64,000 nucleotides of DNA, taken from NCBI GenBank assembly GCA_022376925.1, contig JAIOJX010000006.1:64192179-64256178 (forward strand), in the 5' to 3' direction. Positions 1 through 11,843 of the stretch are shown piece after piece. Position numbers and translations under genes: made by a program. The notes beneath the pieces were generated by a model, which saw only the letters and a program-made list of their open reading frames with translations, was not told the origin of the DNA and did no database searches. Source of the DNA: Tragulus kanchil (lineage: Eukaryota; Chordata; Mammalia; Artiodactyla; Tragulidae). Position 1 is the stretch's first letter, and every line of letters starts with the position of its first letter.

Positions 1-328
1 TCCCAAGCTTACCTCTGTGATTCTCCTTTTCTAATCATAAGTGACCGATCAAATACCATTCTGAAAGTCCATCATTCATATATTAGAATGAAGCATCTTA
101 TTTTTAAGTTTAATGGTCGGAGAGCCACTGCCACTTGATCCTTCATTTCTGTGAAATACCCTTGTTTCTACAGGTTTCTTCTCAGAGGAACATCTTCCTT
201 CCAAGTTCTTGAGAAGGAACTCATTGTGCTCCTCCCACATCCTGCATCAATATTTGGTAGCAAAAATTCTTCCCTTAGCCCCAGTTAGACTGACAATTCC
301 ATGGAGCAGAATGAGATAGACCGGTAGT
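1..328. other. Unassigned sequence left of MER20/L1
   Basis: No exon, RNA gene or repeat family that I can name. The sequence is moderately AT-rich without long open frames. It is the native flank into which MER20 and then L1 were inserted. Confidence 0.5.
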
Positions 329-403
329 GCTGTGTTCAATAGAAATTTCGGCAATGATGGCAATGTTCTACAATCTGTGTAGTAAATAAAGAACAGTAAC
401 CAC
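329..403 (+). mobile_element. MER20 DNA transposon, left half (split by L1)
   Basis: The stretch with 'ttcaatagaaatttc' and 'caatgatggcaatgttcta' matches the start of MER20 (hAT-Charlie, about 220 bp) as I remember it. The right half resumes at 11844, directly after the L1 target-site duplication. The two halves together give one element, which fixes the L1 boundaries independently. The family name is from memory, not from a search. Confidence 0.6.
385..403 (+). repeat. L1 target-site duplication, left copy
   Basis: The sequence aataaagaacagtaaccac occurs here and again at 11825-11843 with one mismatch (a/g at base 15). It lies directly before the L1 5' end and directly after the A-rich tail, as expected for target-primed reverse transcription. 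Confidence 0.85.
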
Positions 404-2425
404 AGGGGGGAGCCAAGATGGCAGAGGAATGAGGGGAAGATTTCACCAGCTCCCCAACAAAATTACCAGAACTAATCAAGAAATGAAACACCACCAAAAA
501 ACCAACCACTAGACGACAGAAGAACTCCTTAGGTCTGCGAGGGTCGAAGAGGGAACAGCCAGAACTTTCCCGGAGCTACTCTTCTGAGAACCCTCTATCC
601 TAACCCTCACACCAGACCAGACAGACGAAGAGTGCGCCAGCAAGTGCCCTAAAAGGGGGCCTGAGTGGAGCGTTGGGGGAGAGAAGGCAGCGCTCAGCGC
701 GAAAATTCCAAGAATCCGCCCAGATCACTGGCAAAAATTAAGACACTGCGAAGATAGGATACTCGAGCAGGGCCGGGCAGAACGCAATTGGGAAGTTCCC
801 CACGGAGTGCTGCCTAGAGACCTGGAGCCGGAAGGGAGCGCCCAGCACGAAAATCGCGCTGCTTGGCAGGGCGAAAACCGCGACTTTGTGCCTGGCACCG
901 GTTAAGTTCAAACACTCCTAGTGGGAGACTTGATGAACTGAGAGGGGAAGTCGCCCACAGATTGCTGACCAGGGAGCGGGCTCGAGCCAGACGGGGAAGC
1001 TTGTGCCTACTTTTGGGACTTGGATGCGTAACTGGCAGTGCATGCGCGCCAGTGGCGGAGGAGCCCGTGCACCCCCATAGCTAGACCCGCAGCAGAGGAA
1101 GCCGGGAGAAGAGCAGGTATTGGAGGCTACCGGCGGATGTGCGGCAGAGCCGGGGCGACCCCTTCAATACGGGACTGCGGTGCCGCAGCCCCTTGCCAGA
1201 CGGACTGGGATCAGCCCGCCGCCCCGGCCAGCACCTGAGCTAGCACTAGCAGCAAAGCCTTTATCTTGATGTAAACAAAAACCAAAACCATAGCAACCGG
1301 TGCTGTAAGGGAAAAGCTACATCATCAAGACAACACCATCAAGAGCAGATTGGCTTCCACCAGACAGATGAGAGGATAAAAAGCAGGGACAGTATTTAGT
1401 TTTTTTGTTTCATTATTGGTTGTGGACCGTTCTGTTTATTTGATTGTCGGTCAGGTTTGTTGTTGTTGTCTCTTCTTATTAAGTTTTTCTTCCCTTTTTT
1501 ATTTTTAATTTCTTTGTTTTTGATTTTTAATTTTTAATTTTTTTAAATTTTAATTCTTTGAAACTTCTAATTTTCTTTCCTCTTTGCCACTGCTTCCTCC
1601 CTCTATGTTCTAAATGTAAAACTTTCTCCTATCTACCACTATCCTCTAGATAAATATTTCCTACCTTCCTGTCTCCACTTTTCTCTTCCAGCTGCACTAA
1701 ACAATACAACACACTAATCTTGGCTACATAACCCTATAAAATCCTTCCAGGACAAATTTATTCCTTCTCATTACCCATACACTCTCCTCCTCCTCACCCC
1801 CAACACATGTCTTAGTTAAACATCGCTTTCAATGAAATAGTCCAAGAGAGGACCTTGCCCCGGATCTATTTTTCCAGGCACTATTTTAATTAATTCAGAG
1901 CTTAATGGGCAAGTATCATCTTTGATTGCATCATTTGCCAGAAAAAATTTCCTATGCTTTATCTCTGTAAGACTGGTTAGATGTGGTTATTGCTGTGTAT
2001 GTATGTATATCTTATGACTATGTTAGAAAACATCTGCATGCGTTTATGACTGTCACCCATCAGGGATACACCTCTTGTTCCTCAGATGCTAGTATTTGAA
2101 CTAATAGCACGGAACACCATAGCAAACCAGACACAGAGCCTACACCCTCTGACCAATCATCAAACCAAGGATTCTTGGAGTGGAAGCCCTGATTCCAAGA
2201 CCCCACACTATCAAAGAACATACAACACTAGAGATTATTCACCTGTAAACAAGACCCAACACCACCCAAGACACAAACCACTGAACCCTTCTACAAGGAC
2301 AGAAACCCAAAGGAAGGGAGAATTCAACCAAGAAGCCTGGTGGGAAAAAGAACTCCATACACACAGACACACACAAAGAAACAAAAATTAACCTAATAGA
2401 GAAACGACAGAGAAACATTGCACAA
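404..2425 (+). promoter_or_regulatory. L1 5' UTR / internal promoter region
   Basis: It starts with a G-run followed by a YY1-type site (ccaagatggc, 413-422), a position where YY1 sets the start site in human L1. From about 640 to 1240 it is CpG- and GC-rich, then T-rich to about 1580, then AT-rich up to ORF1. Short open frames at 863-1084, 1038-1238 and 2086-2391 have no family signature, and I read them as UTR noise. Present promoter activity is unknown. Confidence 0.75.
413..422 (+). promoter_or_regulatory. YY1-like site at the L1 5' end
   Basis: The decamer ccaagatggc lies about 10 bases into the element. The matching site in human L1 binds YY1 and directs accurate initiation. The role here is inferred from motif and position only. 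Confidence 0.55.
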
Positions 2426-3293
2426 ATGAAGGACCAAGCTAGAGAAACACCGCTTCAAATGACAGAGGAGGAGATAGACAAATTTTCTGAAAGAGAATTC
2501 AGAAAAGCTATACTAATGAGGATGCAAAACACCAAAAACAGAATATTAGAGGAAATTAGTGCACTGGGAAGAGACATGCAAGAAATTAAAAATAAGCAAA
2601 TAGAGACCACCAACTCAATTGCTGAACTCAAAAATACTATAGAAGGTCTCAACAGTAAGAGTATCAGAGCCAGAAGAATGGGTAAGTGAGCTGGAACACA
2701 GAATGGTGGAAATAAGTGCTGAAGAACAGAACAAAGTTCAAAGAATTAAAAGAACTTAGGATAGCATCAAAGACCTATGGGACAATATCAAATGCACCAA
2801 CATTAGAATTATAGGAGTTCCAGAGGAAGAAGAGAGGAAGAAAGGCTATGAAAAAATTCTTGAAGAGGTTATAGTTGAAAACTTCCCCAGCATGGGAAAG
2901 GAAATAGTCAACCAAGTCCAAGAAGCACAAAGAGTTCCATACAGGATAAACCCCACAAGAAACACACCAAGGCACATTCTAATCAAACTCATGCAGACTA
3001 AATATAAAGACAGATTACTAAAAGCAGCTAGGAGCAAACAACAAATAACATATAAAGGAAACCCCATGTGTTTAACTGTGGATCTTTCAACAGAAACCCT
3101 GCAGGCCAGAAGAGAATGGCAAGACACATTTAAATGGCTAAAAGAGAATAACCTCCAACCATGAATTCTCTACCCAGCAAGAATCTCATTCAGAATTGAT
3201 GGTGAAGCCAAAAGCTTCACAGACAAACAAAAACTAAAAGAATTCTGTACCACAAAACCAGTCCTACAACAAGTGTTAAAGGGCCTGATATAG
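2426..3293 (+). pseudogene. L1 ORF1 (RNA-binding nucleic-acid chaperone), broken
   Basis: ORF1p binds L1 RNA as a coiled-coil trimer. The reading starts at ATG 2426 and gives a charged helical segment with heptad-like spacing (about 87 codons, typical of the coiled coil), then shifts frame near 2660-2680. The RNA-recognition and C-terminal parts follow: the family motif IIGVPE lies near 2810, RHILIK near 2970 and QARREW near 3108. An in-frame TAG near 2756 and a TGA at 3162-3164 break it. The TGA stands where the family has an Arg codon, as expected from CpG decay. The natural stop is TAG 3291-3293, 57 bp before ORF2. No functional product is expected. Confidence 0.88.
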
Positions 3294-3350
3294 TCAATAA
3301 ATACAAGAGTAGGAGAAGTCCTACAAATCAAACCCCAAACTTCTAAGAAG

Positions 3351-4079
3351 ATGACAAGAGGAACATTCGTATCAATAATTCCTTTGAATGTAAATGGACT
3401 AAATGCTCCAACCAAACGATGCAGGCTGGCTGAATGCATCCAGAAACAAGACCCATATATATGCTGTTTACAAGAGACCCACTTCAGACCTAGAGACACT
3501 CATAGGCTGAAAGTGAGAGACTGGAAAAGGATATTCCATGCAAATGGAAATCAAAAGAAAGCTGGAGGAGCAATCCTCATATCAGACAAAATAGATTTTA
3601 AAGTAAAGAAGATTCTAAGAGAGAAGGCAGGTAACTACATCATGACTAAGGGATCTATCCAAGAGGAAGACATAACAGTCATGAATATCTACACACCCAA
3701 CACAGGGGCACCTCAATACATAAGACAGATACTTTCAGACATAAAAGAAGAAATCGATAATAACACAGTAATAATAGGAGACTTTAACACTCCTCTCCCA
3801 CCAATGGACAGATCATCCAAACAGAAAATGAATAAAGAAACACAAGCCTTAAATGCCACACTAGAAGAAATGGACCTCATTAATATCTTTAGGACTTTCC
3901 ATCCAAAAGCAGAATACACTTTCTTCTCAAGTGCTCATGGAACATTCTCCAGGATAGACCATATCTTGGGCCACAAATCTAACCTCAGTCAATTCAAGAA
4001 AACTGAAATTATATCAACCATCTTCTCGGACCACAATGCAATGAGACTAGAGATCAACTACAAGAAAAAAACCCGCTAA
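3351..4079 (+). pseudogene. L1 ORF2 endonuclease domain, first copy
   Basis: Apurinic/apyrimidinic-like endonuclease that nicks target DNA to prime reverse transcription. The 242 codons from ATG 3351 show the catalytic motifs in order: PLNVNGLN (Asn, about residues 11-18), LQETHF (Glu, about 40), IIGDFN (Asp/Asn, about 141-146), SRIDHILG (Asp, about 200) and the closing SDHNAM (catalytic His, about 226-231). The domain itself is intact. The frame closes at TAA 4077-4079 just after an A-run, which looks like a homopolymer frameshift since ORF2 should continue. It is repeated almost exactly at 4443-5171. Confidence 0.9.
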
Positions 4080-4442
4080 AAACACAAACACATGGAGATG
4101 CAACAACACATACCTAAAAAACCAACTGATTACTGAGGAAATCAAAGGAAATTTAAAATGTGTTTAACTGTGGATCTTTCAACAGAAACCCTGCAGGCCA
4201 GAAGAGAATGGCAAGACACATTTAAATGGCTAAAAGAGAATAACCTCCAACCATGAATTCTCTACCCAGCAAGAATCTCATTCAGAATTTATGGTGAAGC
4301 CAAAAGCTTCACAGACAAACAAAAACTAAAAGAATTCTGTACCACAAAACCAGTCCTACAACAAGTGTTAAAGGGCCTGATATAGTCAATAAATACAAGA
4401 GTAGGAGAAGTCCTACAAATCAAACCCCAAACTTCTAAGAAG

Positions 4443-5171
4443 ATGACAAGAGGAACATTCGTATCAATAATTCCTTTGAATGTAAATGGACTAAATGCTC
4501 CAACCAAACGATGCAGGCTGGCTGAATGCATCCAGAAACAAGACCCATATATATGCTGTTTACAAGAGACCCACTTCAGACCTAGAGACACTCATAGGCT
4601 GAAAGTGAGAGACTGGAAAAGGATATTCCATGCAAATGGAAATCAAAAGAAAGCTGGAGGAGCAATCCTCATATCAGACAAAATAGATTTTAAAGTAAAG
4701 AAGATTCTAAGAGAGAAGGCAGGTAACTACATCATGACTAAGGGATCTATCCAAGAGGAAGACATAACAGTCATGAATATCTACACACCCAACACAGGGG
4801 CACCTCAATACATAAGACAGATACTTTCAGACATAAAAGAAGAAATCGATAATAACACAGTAATAATAGGAGACTTTAACACTCCTCTCCCACCAATGGA
4901 CAGATCATCCAAACAGAAAATGAATAAAGAAACACAAGCCTTAAATGCCACACTAGAAGAAATGGACCTCATTAATATCTTTAGGACTTTCCATCCAAAA
5001 GCAGAATACACTTTCTTCTCAAGTGCTCATGGAACATTCTCCAGGATAGACCATATCTTGGGCCACAAATCTAACCTCAGTCAATTCAAGAAAACTGAAA
5101 TTATATCAACCATCTTCTCGGACCACAATGCAATGAGACTAGAGATCAACTACAAGAAAAAAACCCGCTAA
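4443..5171 (+). pseudogene. L1 ORF2 endonuclease domain, duplicated copy
   Basis: The same 242-codon endonuclease frame as at 3351-4079, shifted by exactly 1092 bp; the predicted proteins are identical. A second endonuclease in series is not an L1 architecture. The copy belongs to the 1092-bp direct duplication that includes the end of ORF1. It is followed by the correct ORF2 linker sequence, so this copy sits in the natural downstream context. Confidence 0.9.
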
Positions 5172-7285
5172 AAACACAAACACATGGAGATGCAACAACA
5201 CATACCTAAAAAACCAACTGATTACTGAGGAAATCAAAGGAGAAATTTAAAAATTCCTAGAAGAAAATGACCATGAACACATGACAGTGCAAAACCTATG
5301 GGATACTGCAAAAGCAGTCCTAAGAGGGAAGTTTATAGCAATTCAATCCTACCTCAAGAAACAAGGAAAATCTCAAACAGACGACCTAACCTTACACTTA
5401 AAACAACTGGAGAAAGAAGAACAAAAACACCCCAAAGCCAGCAGAAGAAGGGAAATCATAAAGATCAGAGCAGAAATACATGAAAAAGAAACGAAAGAAA
5501 CAATAGTAAAGATAAATAAAACAAAAAGTTGGCTCTTCGAAAAGGTAAATAAAAACAGCACACCACTAGCCAGACTCAGCAAGAAAAAGAGAGAGAAGAT
5601 CCAGATCAACAAAATCAAAAATGAAAAAGGAGAGATTACAACAGAGAATGCAGAAATCCAAAGGATTCTAAGAGATTCTTATGAACAACTCTATGGCAAC
5701 AAACTGGACAACCTGGAAGAAATGGACAGTTTCTTAGAGAAGATTAATCTCCCAAGACTCAACCAGGAAGAAACAGAAACTATGAACAAGCCAATCACAA
5801 GCTCAGAAATCGACCTCGTGATCAAAAATCTACCCAAAAATAAAACCCACGGCCAGATGGCTTCACAGCCGAATTCGACCAAACATTTAAAGAAGAGCTA
5901 ATGCCTGTCCTTCCAAAATTCTTCCAAACAACTGCACAGGAAGGAACACTTCCAAACACATTCTACGAGGCCACCATCACCCTGATACCCAAACCAGGCA
6001 AAGACAACACAACAAAGGAAAATTACAGGCCAATTTCTCTGATGAACTTAGATGCCAAGATCCTCAACAAAATCCTAGCAAACAGAATTCAGTGACTCAT
6101 CAAAAAACTCATACATCATGATCAAGTTGGGTACATCCCAGGCATGCAAGGATTCTTCAATATCTGCAAATCAATCAGTGTGATACACCATGAATTGATA
6201 GACAAAAATCACATGATCAACTACAAGAAACAAACCCGCTAAAAACACAAACACATGGAGATGCAACAACACATACCTAAAAAACCAACTGATTACTGAG
6301 GAAATCAAAGGAGAAATTTAAAAATTCCTAGAAGAAAATGACCATGAACACATGACAGTGCAAAACCTATGGGATACTGCAAAAGCAGTCCTAAGAGGGA
6401 AGTTTATAGCAATTCAATCCTACCTCAAGAAACAAGGAAAATCTCAAACAGACGACCTAACCTTACACTTAAAACAACTGGAGAAAGAAGAACAAAAACA
6501 CCCCAAAGCCAGCAGAAGAAGGGAAATCATAAAGATCAGAGCAGAAATACATGAAAAAGAAACGAAAGAAACAATAGTAAAGATAAATAAAACAAAAAGT
6601 TGGCTCTTCGAAAAGGTAAATAAAAACAGCACACCACTAGCCAGACTCAGCAAGAAAAAGAGAGAGAAGATCCAGATCAACAAAATCAAAAATGAAAAAG
6701 GAGAGATTACAACAGAGAATGCAGAAATCCAAAGGATTCTAAGAGATTCTTATGAACAACTCTATGGCAACAAACTGGACAACCTGGAAGAAATGGACAG
6801 TTTCTTAGAGAAGATTAATCTCCCAAGACTCAACCAGGAAGAAACAGAAACTATGAACAAGCCAATCACAAGCTCAGAAATCGACCTCGTGATCAAAAAT
6901 CTACCCAAAAATAAAACCCACGGCCAGATGGCTTCACAGCCGAATTCGACCAAACATTTAAAGAAGAGCTAATGCCTGTCCTTCCAAAATTCTTCCAAAC
7001 AACTGCACAGGAAGGAACACTTCCAAACACATTCTACGAGGCCACCATCACCCTGATACCCAAACCAGGCAAAGACAACACAACAAAGGAAAATTACAGG
7101 CCAATTTCTCTGATGAACTTAGATGCCAAGATCCTCAACAAAATCCTAGCAAACAGAATTCAGTGACTCATCAAAAAACTCATACATCATGATCAAGTTG
7201 GGTACATCCCAGGCATGCAAGGATTCTTCAATATCTGCAAATCAATCAGTGTGATACACCATGAATTGATAGACAAAAATCACAT
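5144..7285 (+). repeat. Direct tandem duplication B (5144-6214 / 6215-7285)
   Basis: A 1071-bp unit covering the end of the endonuclease, the linker and the start of the reverse transcriptase. At 6214/6215 the reverse transcriptase sequence breaks off and returns to the endonuclease end through a shared 'gatca'. The copies are nearly identical and share the same inactivating changes. Confidence 0.95.
5281..6210 (+). pseudogene. L1 ORF2 linker (Z region) and start of RT, first copy
   Basis: The 206-codon frame 5281-5901 encodes the Lys/Glu-rich segment between endonuclease and reverse transcriptase, with family signatures ASRRREIIKIRAE and LPRLNQEE. It shifts frame near 5850, where a C appears to be lost. 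The RT entry segment continues in a second frame (5901-6095) with SFYEA-like and [21 protein letters not shown] motifs. A TGA at 6093-6095 replaces an expected Arg codon, another CpG-type decay. The reading is then cut by the duplication join at 6214. Confidence 0.85.
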
Positions 7286-8126
7286 GATCATCTCAATAGA
7301 TGCAGAAAGGGCCTTCGACAAAGTACAGCATCCATTTATCAGAAAAACTCTTCAAAAAATGGGCATAGAAGGAACCTATCTCAACATAGTGAAAGACATA
7401 TATGAGAAGCCCACAGTGAACATTATCCTCAATAGTGAAAAACTCAAAGCATTCCCTCTAAGATCAGAAACAAGACAGGGGTGTCCACTTTCACCACTAT
7501 TATTCAACATAGTCCTGGAAGTTCTAGCAACAGTAATAAGGGAAGAGAAAGAAATCAAAGGAATCCAGATTGGAAAGGAAGAAGTCAAGCTCTCTCTTTT
7601 TGCAGACGACATGATATTATACATAGAAAATCACAAAGACACTATTATAAAACTACTAGAGCTAATCAATGAATTCAGCAAAGTTGCAGGATGCAAAGTC
7701 AACACACAGAAATCACTGGAATTCCTATACACAAACAATGAAAAATCAGAAAATGAAATCAAAGAGGCAATCCCCTTCTCCATTGCAACCAAAAGAATCA
7801 AATATCTAGGAATAAACCTACCCAAATAAACAAAAGAATTGTACACAGAAAATTACAAGACACTCATGAAAGACATTAAAGAAGACTTCAACAGATGGAG
7901 AGATATTCCATGTTCCTGAGTCAGAAGAATCAATATTGTGAAAATGACCTTACTACCAAATATCATCTATAGATTCAATGCAATACCTATTCAACTACCA
8001 TTGGCATTTTTCACAGAATTACACCAAAGAATAATACAGTTCATATGGAAACACAAAAGACCTCGAATAGCCAAAGCAATCCTGAGAAAGAAAAACGGAG
8101 CTGGAGGGATCAGCCTCCCTATCTTC
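6352..8126 (+). pseudogene. L1 ORF2 linker and reverse transcriptase, middle copy
   Basis: The linker frame 6352-6972 repeats that at 5281-5901 with the same frameshift and the same TGA (7164-7166). The catalytic RT frame follows at 7215-7829: [10 protein letters not shown] (first catalytic Asp), [13 protein letters not shown], and FADDMILY with the paired Asp of the active site. A TAA at 7827-7829 and a TGA near 7917 (at a normally Trp codon) interrupt the thumb region, which continues as [20 protein letters not shown] from 7938. The reading stops at the join near 8127. Confidence 0.88.
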
Positions 8127-9217
8127 CCGGCCACCATCACCCTGATACCCAAACCAGGCAAAGACAACACAAAAAAGGAAAATTACAGGCCAATTTCTCT
8201 GATGAACTTAGATGCCAAGATCCTCAACAAAATCCTAGCAAACAGAATTCAGTGACTCATCAAAAAACTCATACATCATGATCAAGTTGGGTACATCCCA
8301 GGCATGCAAGGATTCTTCAATATCTGCAAATCAATCAGTGTGATACACCATGAATTGATAGACAAAAATCACATGATCATCTCAATAGATGCAGAAAGGG
8401 CCTTCGACAAAGTACAGCATCCATTTATCAGAAAAACTCTTCAAAAAATGGGCATAGAAGGAACCTATCTCAACATAGTGAAAGACATATATGAGAAGCC
8501 CACAGTGAACATTATCCTCAATAGTGAAAAACTCAAAGCATTCCCTCTAAGATCAGAAACAAGACAGGGGTGTCCACTTTCACCACTATTATTCAACATA
8601 GTCCTGGAAGTTCTAGCAACAGTAATAAGGGAAGAGAAAGAAATCAAAGGAATCCAGATTGGAAAGGAAGAAGTCAAGCTCTCTCTTTTTGCAGACGACA
8701 TGATATTATACATAGAAAATCACAAAGACACTATTATAAAACTACTAGAGCTAATCAATGAATTCAGCAAAGTTGCAGGATGCAAAGTCAACACACAGAA
8801 ATCACTGGAATTCCTATACACAAACAATGAAAAATCAGAAAATGAAATCAAAGAGGCAATCCCCTTCTCCATTGCAACCAAAAGAATCAAATATCTAGGA
8901 ATAAACCTACCCAAATAAACAAAAGAATTGTACACAGAAAATTACAAGACACTCATGAAAGACATTAAAGAAGACTTCAACAGATGGAGAGATATTCCAT
9001 GTTCCTGAGTCAGAAGAATCAATATTGTGAAAATGACCTTACTACCAAATATCATCTATAGATTCAATGCAATACCTATTCAACTACCATTGGCATTTTT
9101 CACAGAATTACACCAAAGAATAATACAGTTCATATGGAAACACAAAAGACCTCGAATAGCCAAAGCAATCCTGAGAAAGAAAAACGGAGCTGGAGGGATC
9201 AGCCTCCCTATCTTCAG
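7040..9217 (+). repeat. Direct tandem duplication C (7040-8126 / 8129-9217)
   Basis: A unit of about 1089 bp covering the reverse transcriptase. The first copy ends at 'ctccctatcttc' and returns to 'ggccaccatcaccctg'. The second copy reaches the same point near 9214 and then continues with the true downstream ORF2 sequence. Confidence 0.95.
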
Positions 9218-9253
9218 ACTCTACTACAAAGCAACAGTCCTCAAGACCGTATA
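8304..9253 (+). pseudogene. L1 ORF2 reverse transcriptase, duplicated copy
   Basis: Repeats the RT core with an offset of 1089 bp. Frame 8304-8918 again carries [20 protein letters not shown] and FADDMILY, and 9027-9254 continues into the thumb and connection region. The same stops occur, including TAA 8916-8918 and TGA near 9006. A further TAG near 9254 replaces an expected Trp codon. This copy joins correctly to the C-terminal part of ORF2. Confidence 0.88.
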
Positions 9254-11330
9254 GTACTGGCACAAAAACAGAACTATAGACCAATGGAACAAGATAGAGA
9301 ACCCAGAGATAAATCCATGCACCTATGGATACCTTATTTTTGACAAAGGAGGCGAAACTATAAAATGGGACAAAGACAGCCTCTTCAACAAATGGTGCTG
9401 GGAAAATTGGACAGCTACATGCAAAAAAATGAAGGTGGAACATTCCCTGACATCATACGCAAAGATTAACTCAAAATGGATTAAAGACCTAAATGTAAGA
9501 CCAGAAACCATCAAACTCTTAGAGGAGAATATAGGCAAAACACTCAAGGACATCAATCAAAGCAAGATCTTCTCTGACCCACCCACTAAAATAGCGGAAC
9601 TGAAAAGAAAAATGAACATGTGGGACCTCATGAAACTTCAAAGCTTTTGTACAGCAAAAGAAATTACAAAAAAGCTGAACAGACACCCCACAGAATGGGA
9701 GAAAATCATAGCAAATGAAACAACAGACAAAGAATTAATCTCCAAAATCTACAAGCAACTCAGACAACTCAGCACCGGAAAAACGAACAACCCAATCAAA
9801 AAATGGGAAAAAGATCTAAAGAGACATCTCACCAAAGAGGACATACAGATGGCCCAAAAGCACATGAAACGATGCTCAACCTTGCTTATTATTAGAGAAA
9901 TGCAAATTAAAACTACAATGAGATATCACTTCACACCTGTCAGAATGGCCATCATCAAAAAATCTGCAGACAATAAATGCTGGAGAGGGTGCGGAGAAAA
10001 GGGAACCCTCTTGCATTGCTAGTGGGAATGTCAATTGATACAGCCTCTATGGAAGACAGTATGGAGATTCCTTAAAAAACTAAAAATAGAAGCACCCTAT
10101 GACTCAGCAATCCCACTCTTAGGCTTATATCCTGATGAAATCAAAACTGAAAGAAGCACCTGTACCCCAATGTTCATTGCAGCTCTATACAATAGCCAGA
10201 ACATGGAAGCAACCTAGATGTCCATCGACAAACGAATGGATCCAGAAGCAATCCTGAGAAAGAAAAACGGAGCTGGAGGGATCAGCCTCCCTATCTTCAG
10301 ACTCTACTACAAAGCAACAGTCCTCAAGACCGTATAGTACTGGCACAAAAACAGAACTATAGACCAATGGAACAAGATAGAGAACCCAGAGATAAATCCA
10401 TGCACCTATGGATACCTTATTTTTGACAAAGGAGGCGAAACTATAAAATGGGACAAAGACAGCCTCTTCAACAAATGGTGCTGGGAAAATTGGACAGCTA
10501 CATGCAAAAAAATGAAGGTGGAACATTCCCTGACATCATACGCAAAGATTAACTCAAAATGGATTAAAGACCTAAATGTAAGACCAGAAACCATCAAACT
10601 CTTAGAGGAGAATATAGGCAAAACACTCAAGGACATCAATCAAAGCAAGATCTTCTCTGACCCACCCACTAAAATAGCGGAACTAAAAACAAAATGAACA
10701 TGTGGGACCTCATGAAACTTCAAAGCTTTTGTACAGCAAAAGAAATTACAAAAAAGCTGAACAGACACCCCACAGAATGGGAGAAAATCATAGCAAATGA
10801 AACAACAGACAAAGAATTAATCTCCAAAATCTACAAGCAACTCAGACAACTCAGCACCGGAAAAACGAACAACCCAATCAAAAAATGGGAAAAAGATCTA
10901 AAGAGACATCTCACCAAAGAGGACATACAGATGGCCCAAAAGCACATGAAACGATGCTCAACCTTGCTTATTATTAGAGAAATGCAAATTAAAACTACAA
11001 TGAGATATCACTTCACACCTGTCAGAATGGCCATCATCAAAAAATCTGCAGACAATAAATGCTGGAGAGGGTGCGGAGAAAAGGGAACCCTCTTGCATTG
11101 CTAGTGGGAATGTCAATTGATACAGCCTCTATGGAAGACAGTATGGAGATTCCTTAAAAAACTAAAAATAGAAGCACCCTATGACTCAGCAATCCCACTC
11201 TTAGGCTTATATCCTGATGAAATCAAAACTGAAAGAAGCACCTGTACCCCAATGTTCATTGCAGCTCTCTATACAATAGCCAGAACATGGAAGCAACCTA
11301 GATGTCCATCGACAAATGAATGGATCCAGA
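9165..11330 (+). repeat. Direct tandem duplication D (9165-10247 / 10248-11330)
   Basis: A 1083-bp unit covering the ORF2 C-terminus. At 10247 the sequence 'ggatccagaagc' returns to 'agcaatcctgagaaag'; the second copy reaches the same point and continues naturally. Small differences exist: 'gaaaagaaaa' against 'aaaaacaaaa' near 9605/10688, and a two-base indel near 10188/11269. Confidence 0.95.
9429..10217 (+). pseudogene. L1 ORF2 C-terminal domain, first copy
   Basis: Frame 9429-10022 carries the conserved C-terminal region ([34 protein letters not shown]) and the Cys-rich knuckle [18 protein letters not shown] at 10020-10022 replaces an expected Trp. Frame 10035-10217 continues with QPLWKTVWRFLKKL and FIAALY, then runs out of frame after a two-base deletion that the second copy lacks. 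Confidence 0.85.
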
Positions 11331-11494
11331 AGCTTTGGTACATATATACAATGGAATACTACTCAGCTGTTAAAAGAAATGCAGAAGACTCAGCCCTAAT
11401 GAGGTGGCTGGATCTAGAACGTATCATAAAAAGTGAAGTAAGTCAAAAAGAGAGAGACAAATACAGTATACTAACACACATATATGGAATCTAG
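10512..11494 (+). pseudogene. L1 ORF2 C-terminal domain, second copy to the natural ORF2 end
   Basis: Repeats the C-terminal region in three frames (10512-10697, 10694-11104, 11117-11494). The last frame is longer than in the first copy and reaches the family's usual end with WIQKLWYIYTMEYYSAVK, closing at TAG 11492-11494. It shares the TAG in the Cys-rich knuckle. It has one extra frame break near 10690, next to an A-run. Confidence 0.85.
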
Positions 11495-11824
11495 TAGCAC
11501 AGTCTTGATAACACACACAGTGAACTCATGGAAAAACAGACAGAGCATAGACATAGGGACATTGTGGGGAAGAAATAGGGAGGGGGAGGCATGGAGGGAA
11601 TAACACGGAAACCTATACTGTCATGTGTGGAAAAGATAGCTATTGTCATTGTGCTAAGGGAGTAGGAATGCTCACAATGGCATCGAGCAATGATCCGGAG
11701 GGGTGGGATAGGGGGAACTGAGGGGGTGGGGACCAGGGATATGCATATGACTGACCTGGGAACATACATGTCTGTGAACAACAAAACTCTGTAAAACCTT
11801 TAAAATAAAGAATTAAAAAATAAT
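11495..11824 (+). mobile_element. L1 3' UTR and A-rich tail
   Basis: Between the ORF2 stop and the target-site duplication lies a G-rich purine tract (about 11560-11600 and 11695-11735), typical of mammalian L1 3' UTRs. AATAAA-type signals follow near 11803 and then a short tail broken by T residues. The tail has lost homogeneity, which fits an insertion that is not very recent. Confidence 0.8.
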
Positions 11825-11843
11825 AATAAAGAACAGTAGCCAC
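11825..11843 (+). repeat. L1 target-site duplication, right copy
   Basis: aataaagaacagtagccac, matching 385-403 at 18 of 19 bases. A further copy lies at 12925-12943 because this stretch is inside duplication E. Confidence 0.85.

Larger units (their letters stand above)
3066..5249 (+). repeat. Direct tandem duplication A (3066-4157 / 4158-5249)
   Basis: Two head-to-tail copies of a 1092-bp segment covering the end of ORF1 and the endonuclease. Only about one base differs (g/t near 3200 and 4290). The join near 4157 returns abruptly from the ORF2 linker to the ORF1 C-terminus. Confidence 0.95.
404..11824 (+). mobile_element. Near full-length L1 retrotransposon with four internal ~1.08-kb duplications
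   Basis: Complete L1 order on the + strand: 5' UTR, ORF1, short spacer, ORF2 with endonuclease, linker, reverse transcriptase and Cys-rich C-terminus, 3' UTR and A-rich tail, bounded by a 19-bp target-site duplication. The apparent length of about 11.4 kb is too long for an L1. Four direct duplications with offsets of 1092, 1071, 1089 and 1083 bp account for the excess; removing them leaves about 7.1 kb, plausible for a ruminant L1. Both ORFs carry stops and frameshifts, so the copy cannot supply its own proteins. Confidence 0.93.

Noticed and set aside
863..1238. Two overlapping short frames in GC-rich sequence
   Set aside because: They lie inside the L1 5' UTR, have no family signature, and GC-rich sequence carries few stops by chance.
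2086..2391. 101-codon frame upstream of ORF1
   Set aside because: Basic, Thr/His/Asn-rich composition without coiled-coil or RNA-recognition features. Treated as 5' UTR because the ORF1 signature starts at 2426.
404..11824. A novel double-domain L1 with two endonucleases and two reverse transcriptases
   Set aside because: Copies within each pair are nearly identical, including shared stops, and the joins ignore domain borders. A single 7.1-kb element with artefactual repeats is the simpler reading.
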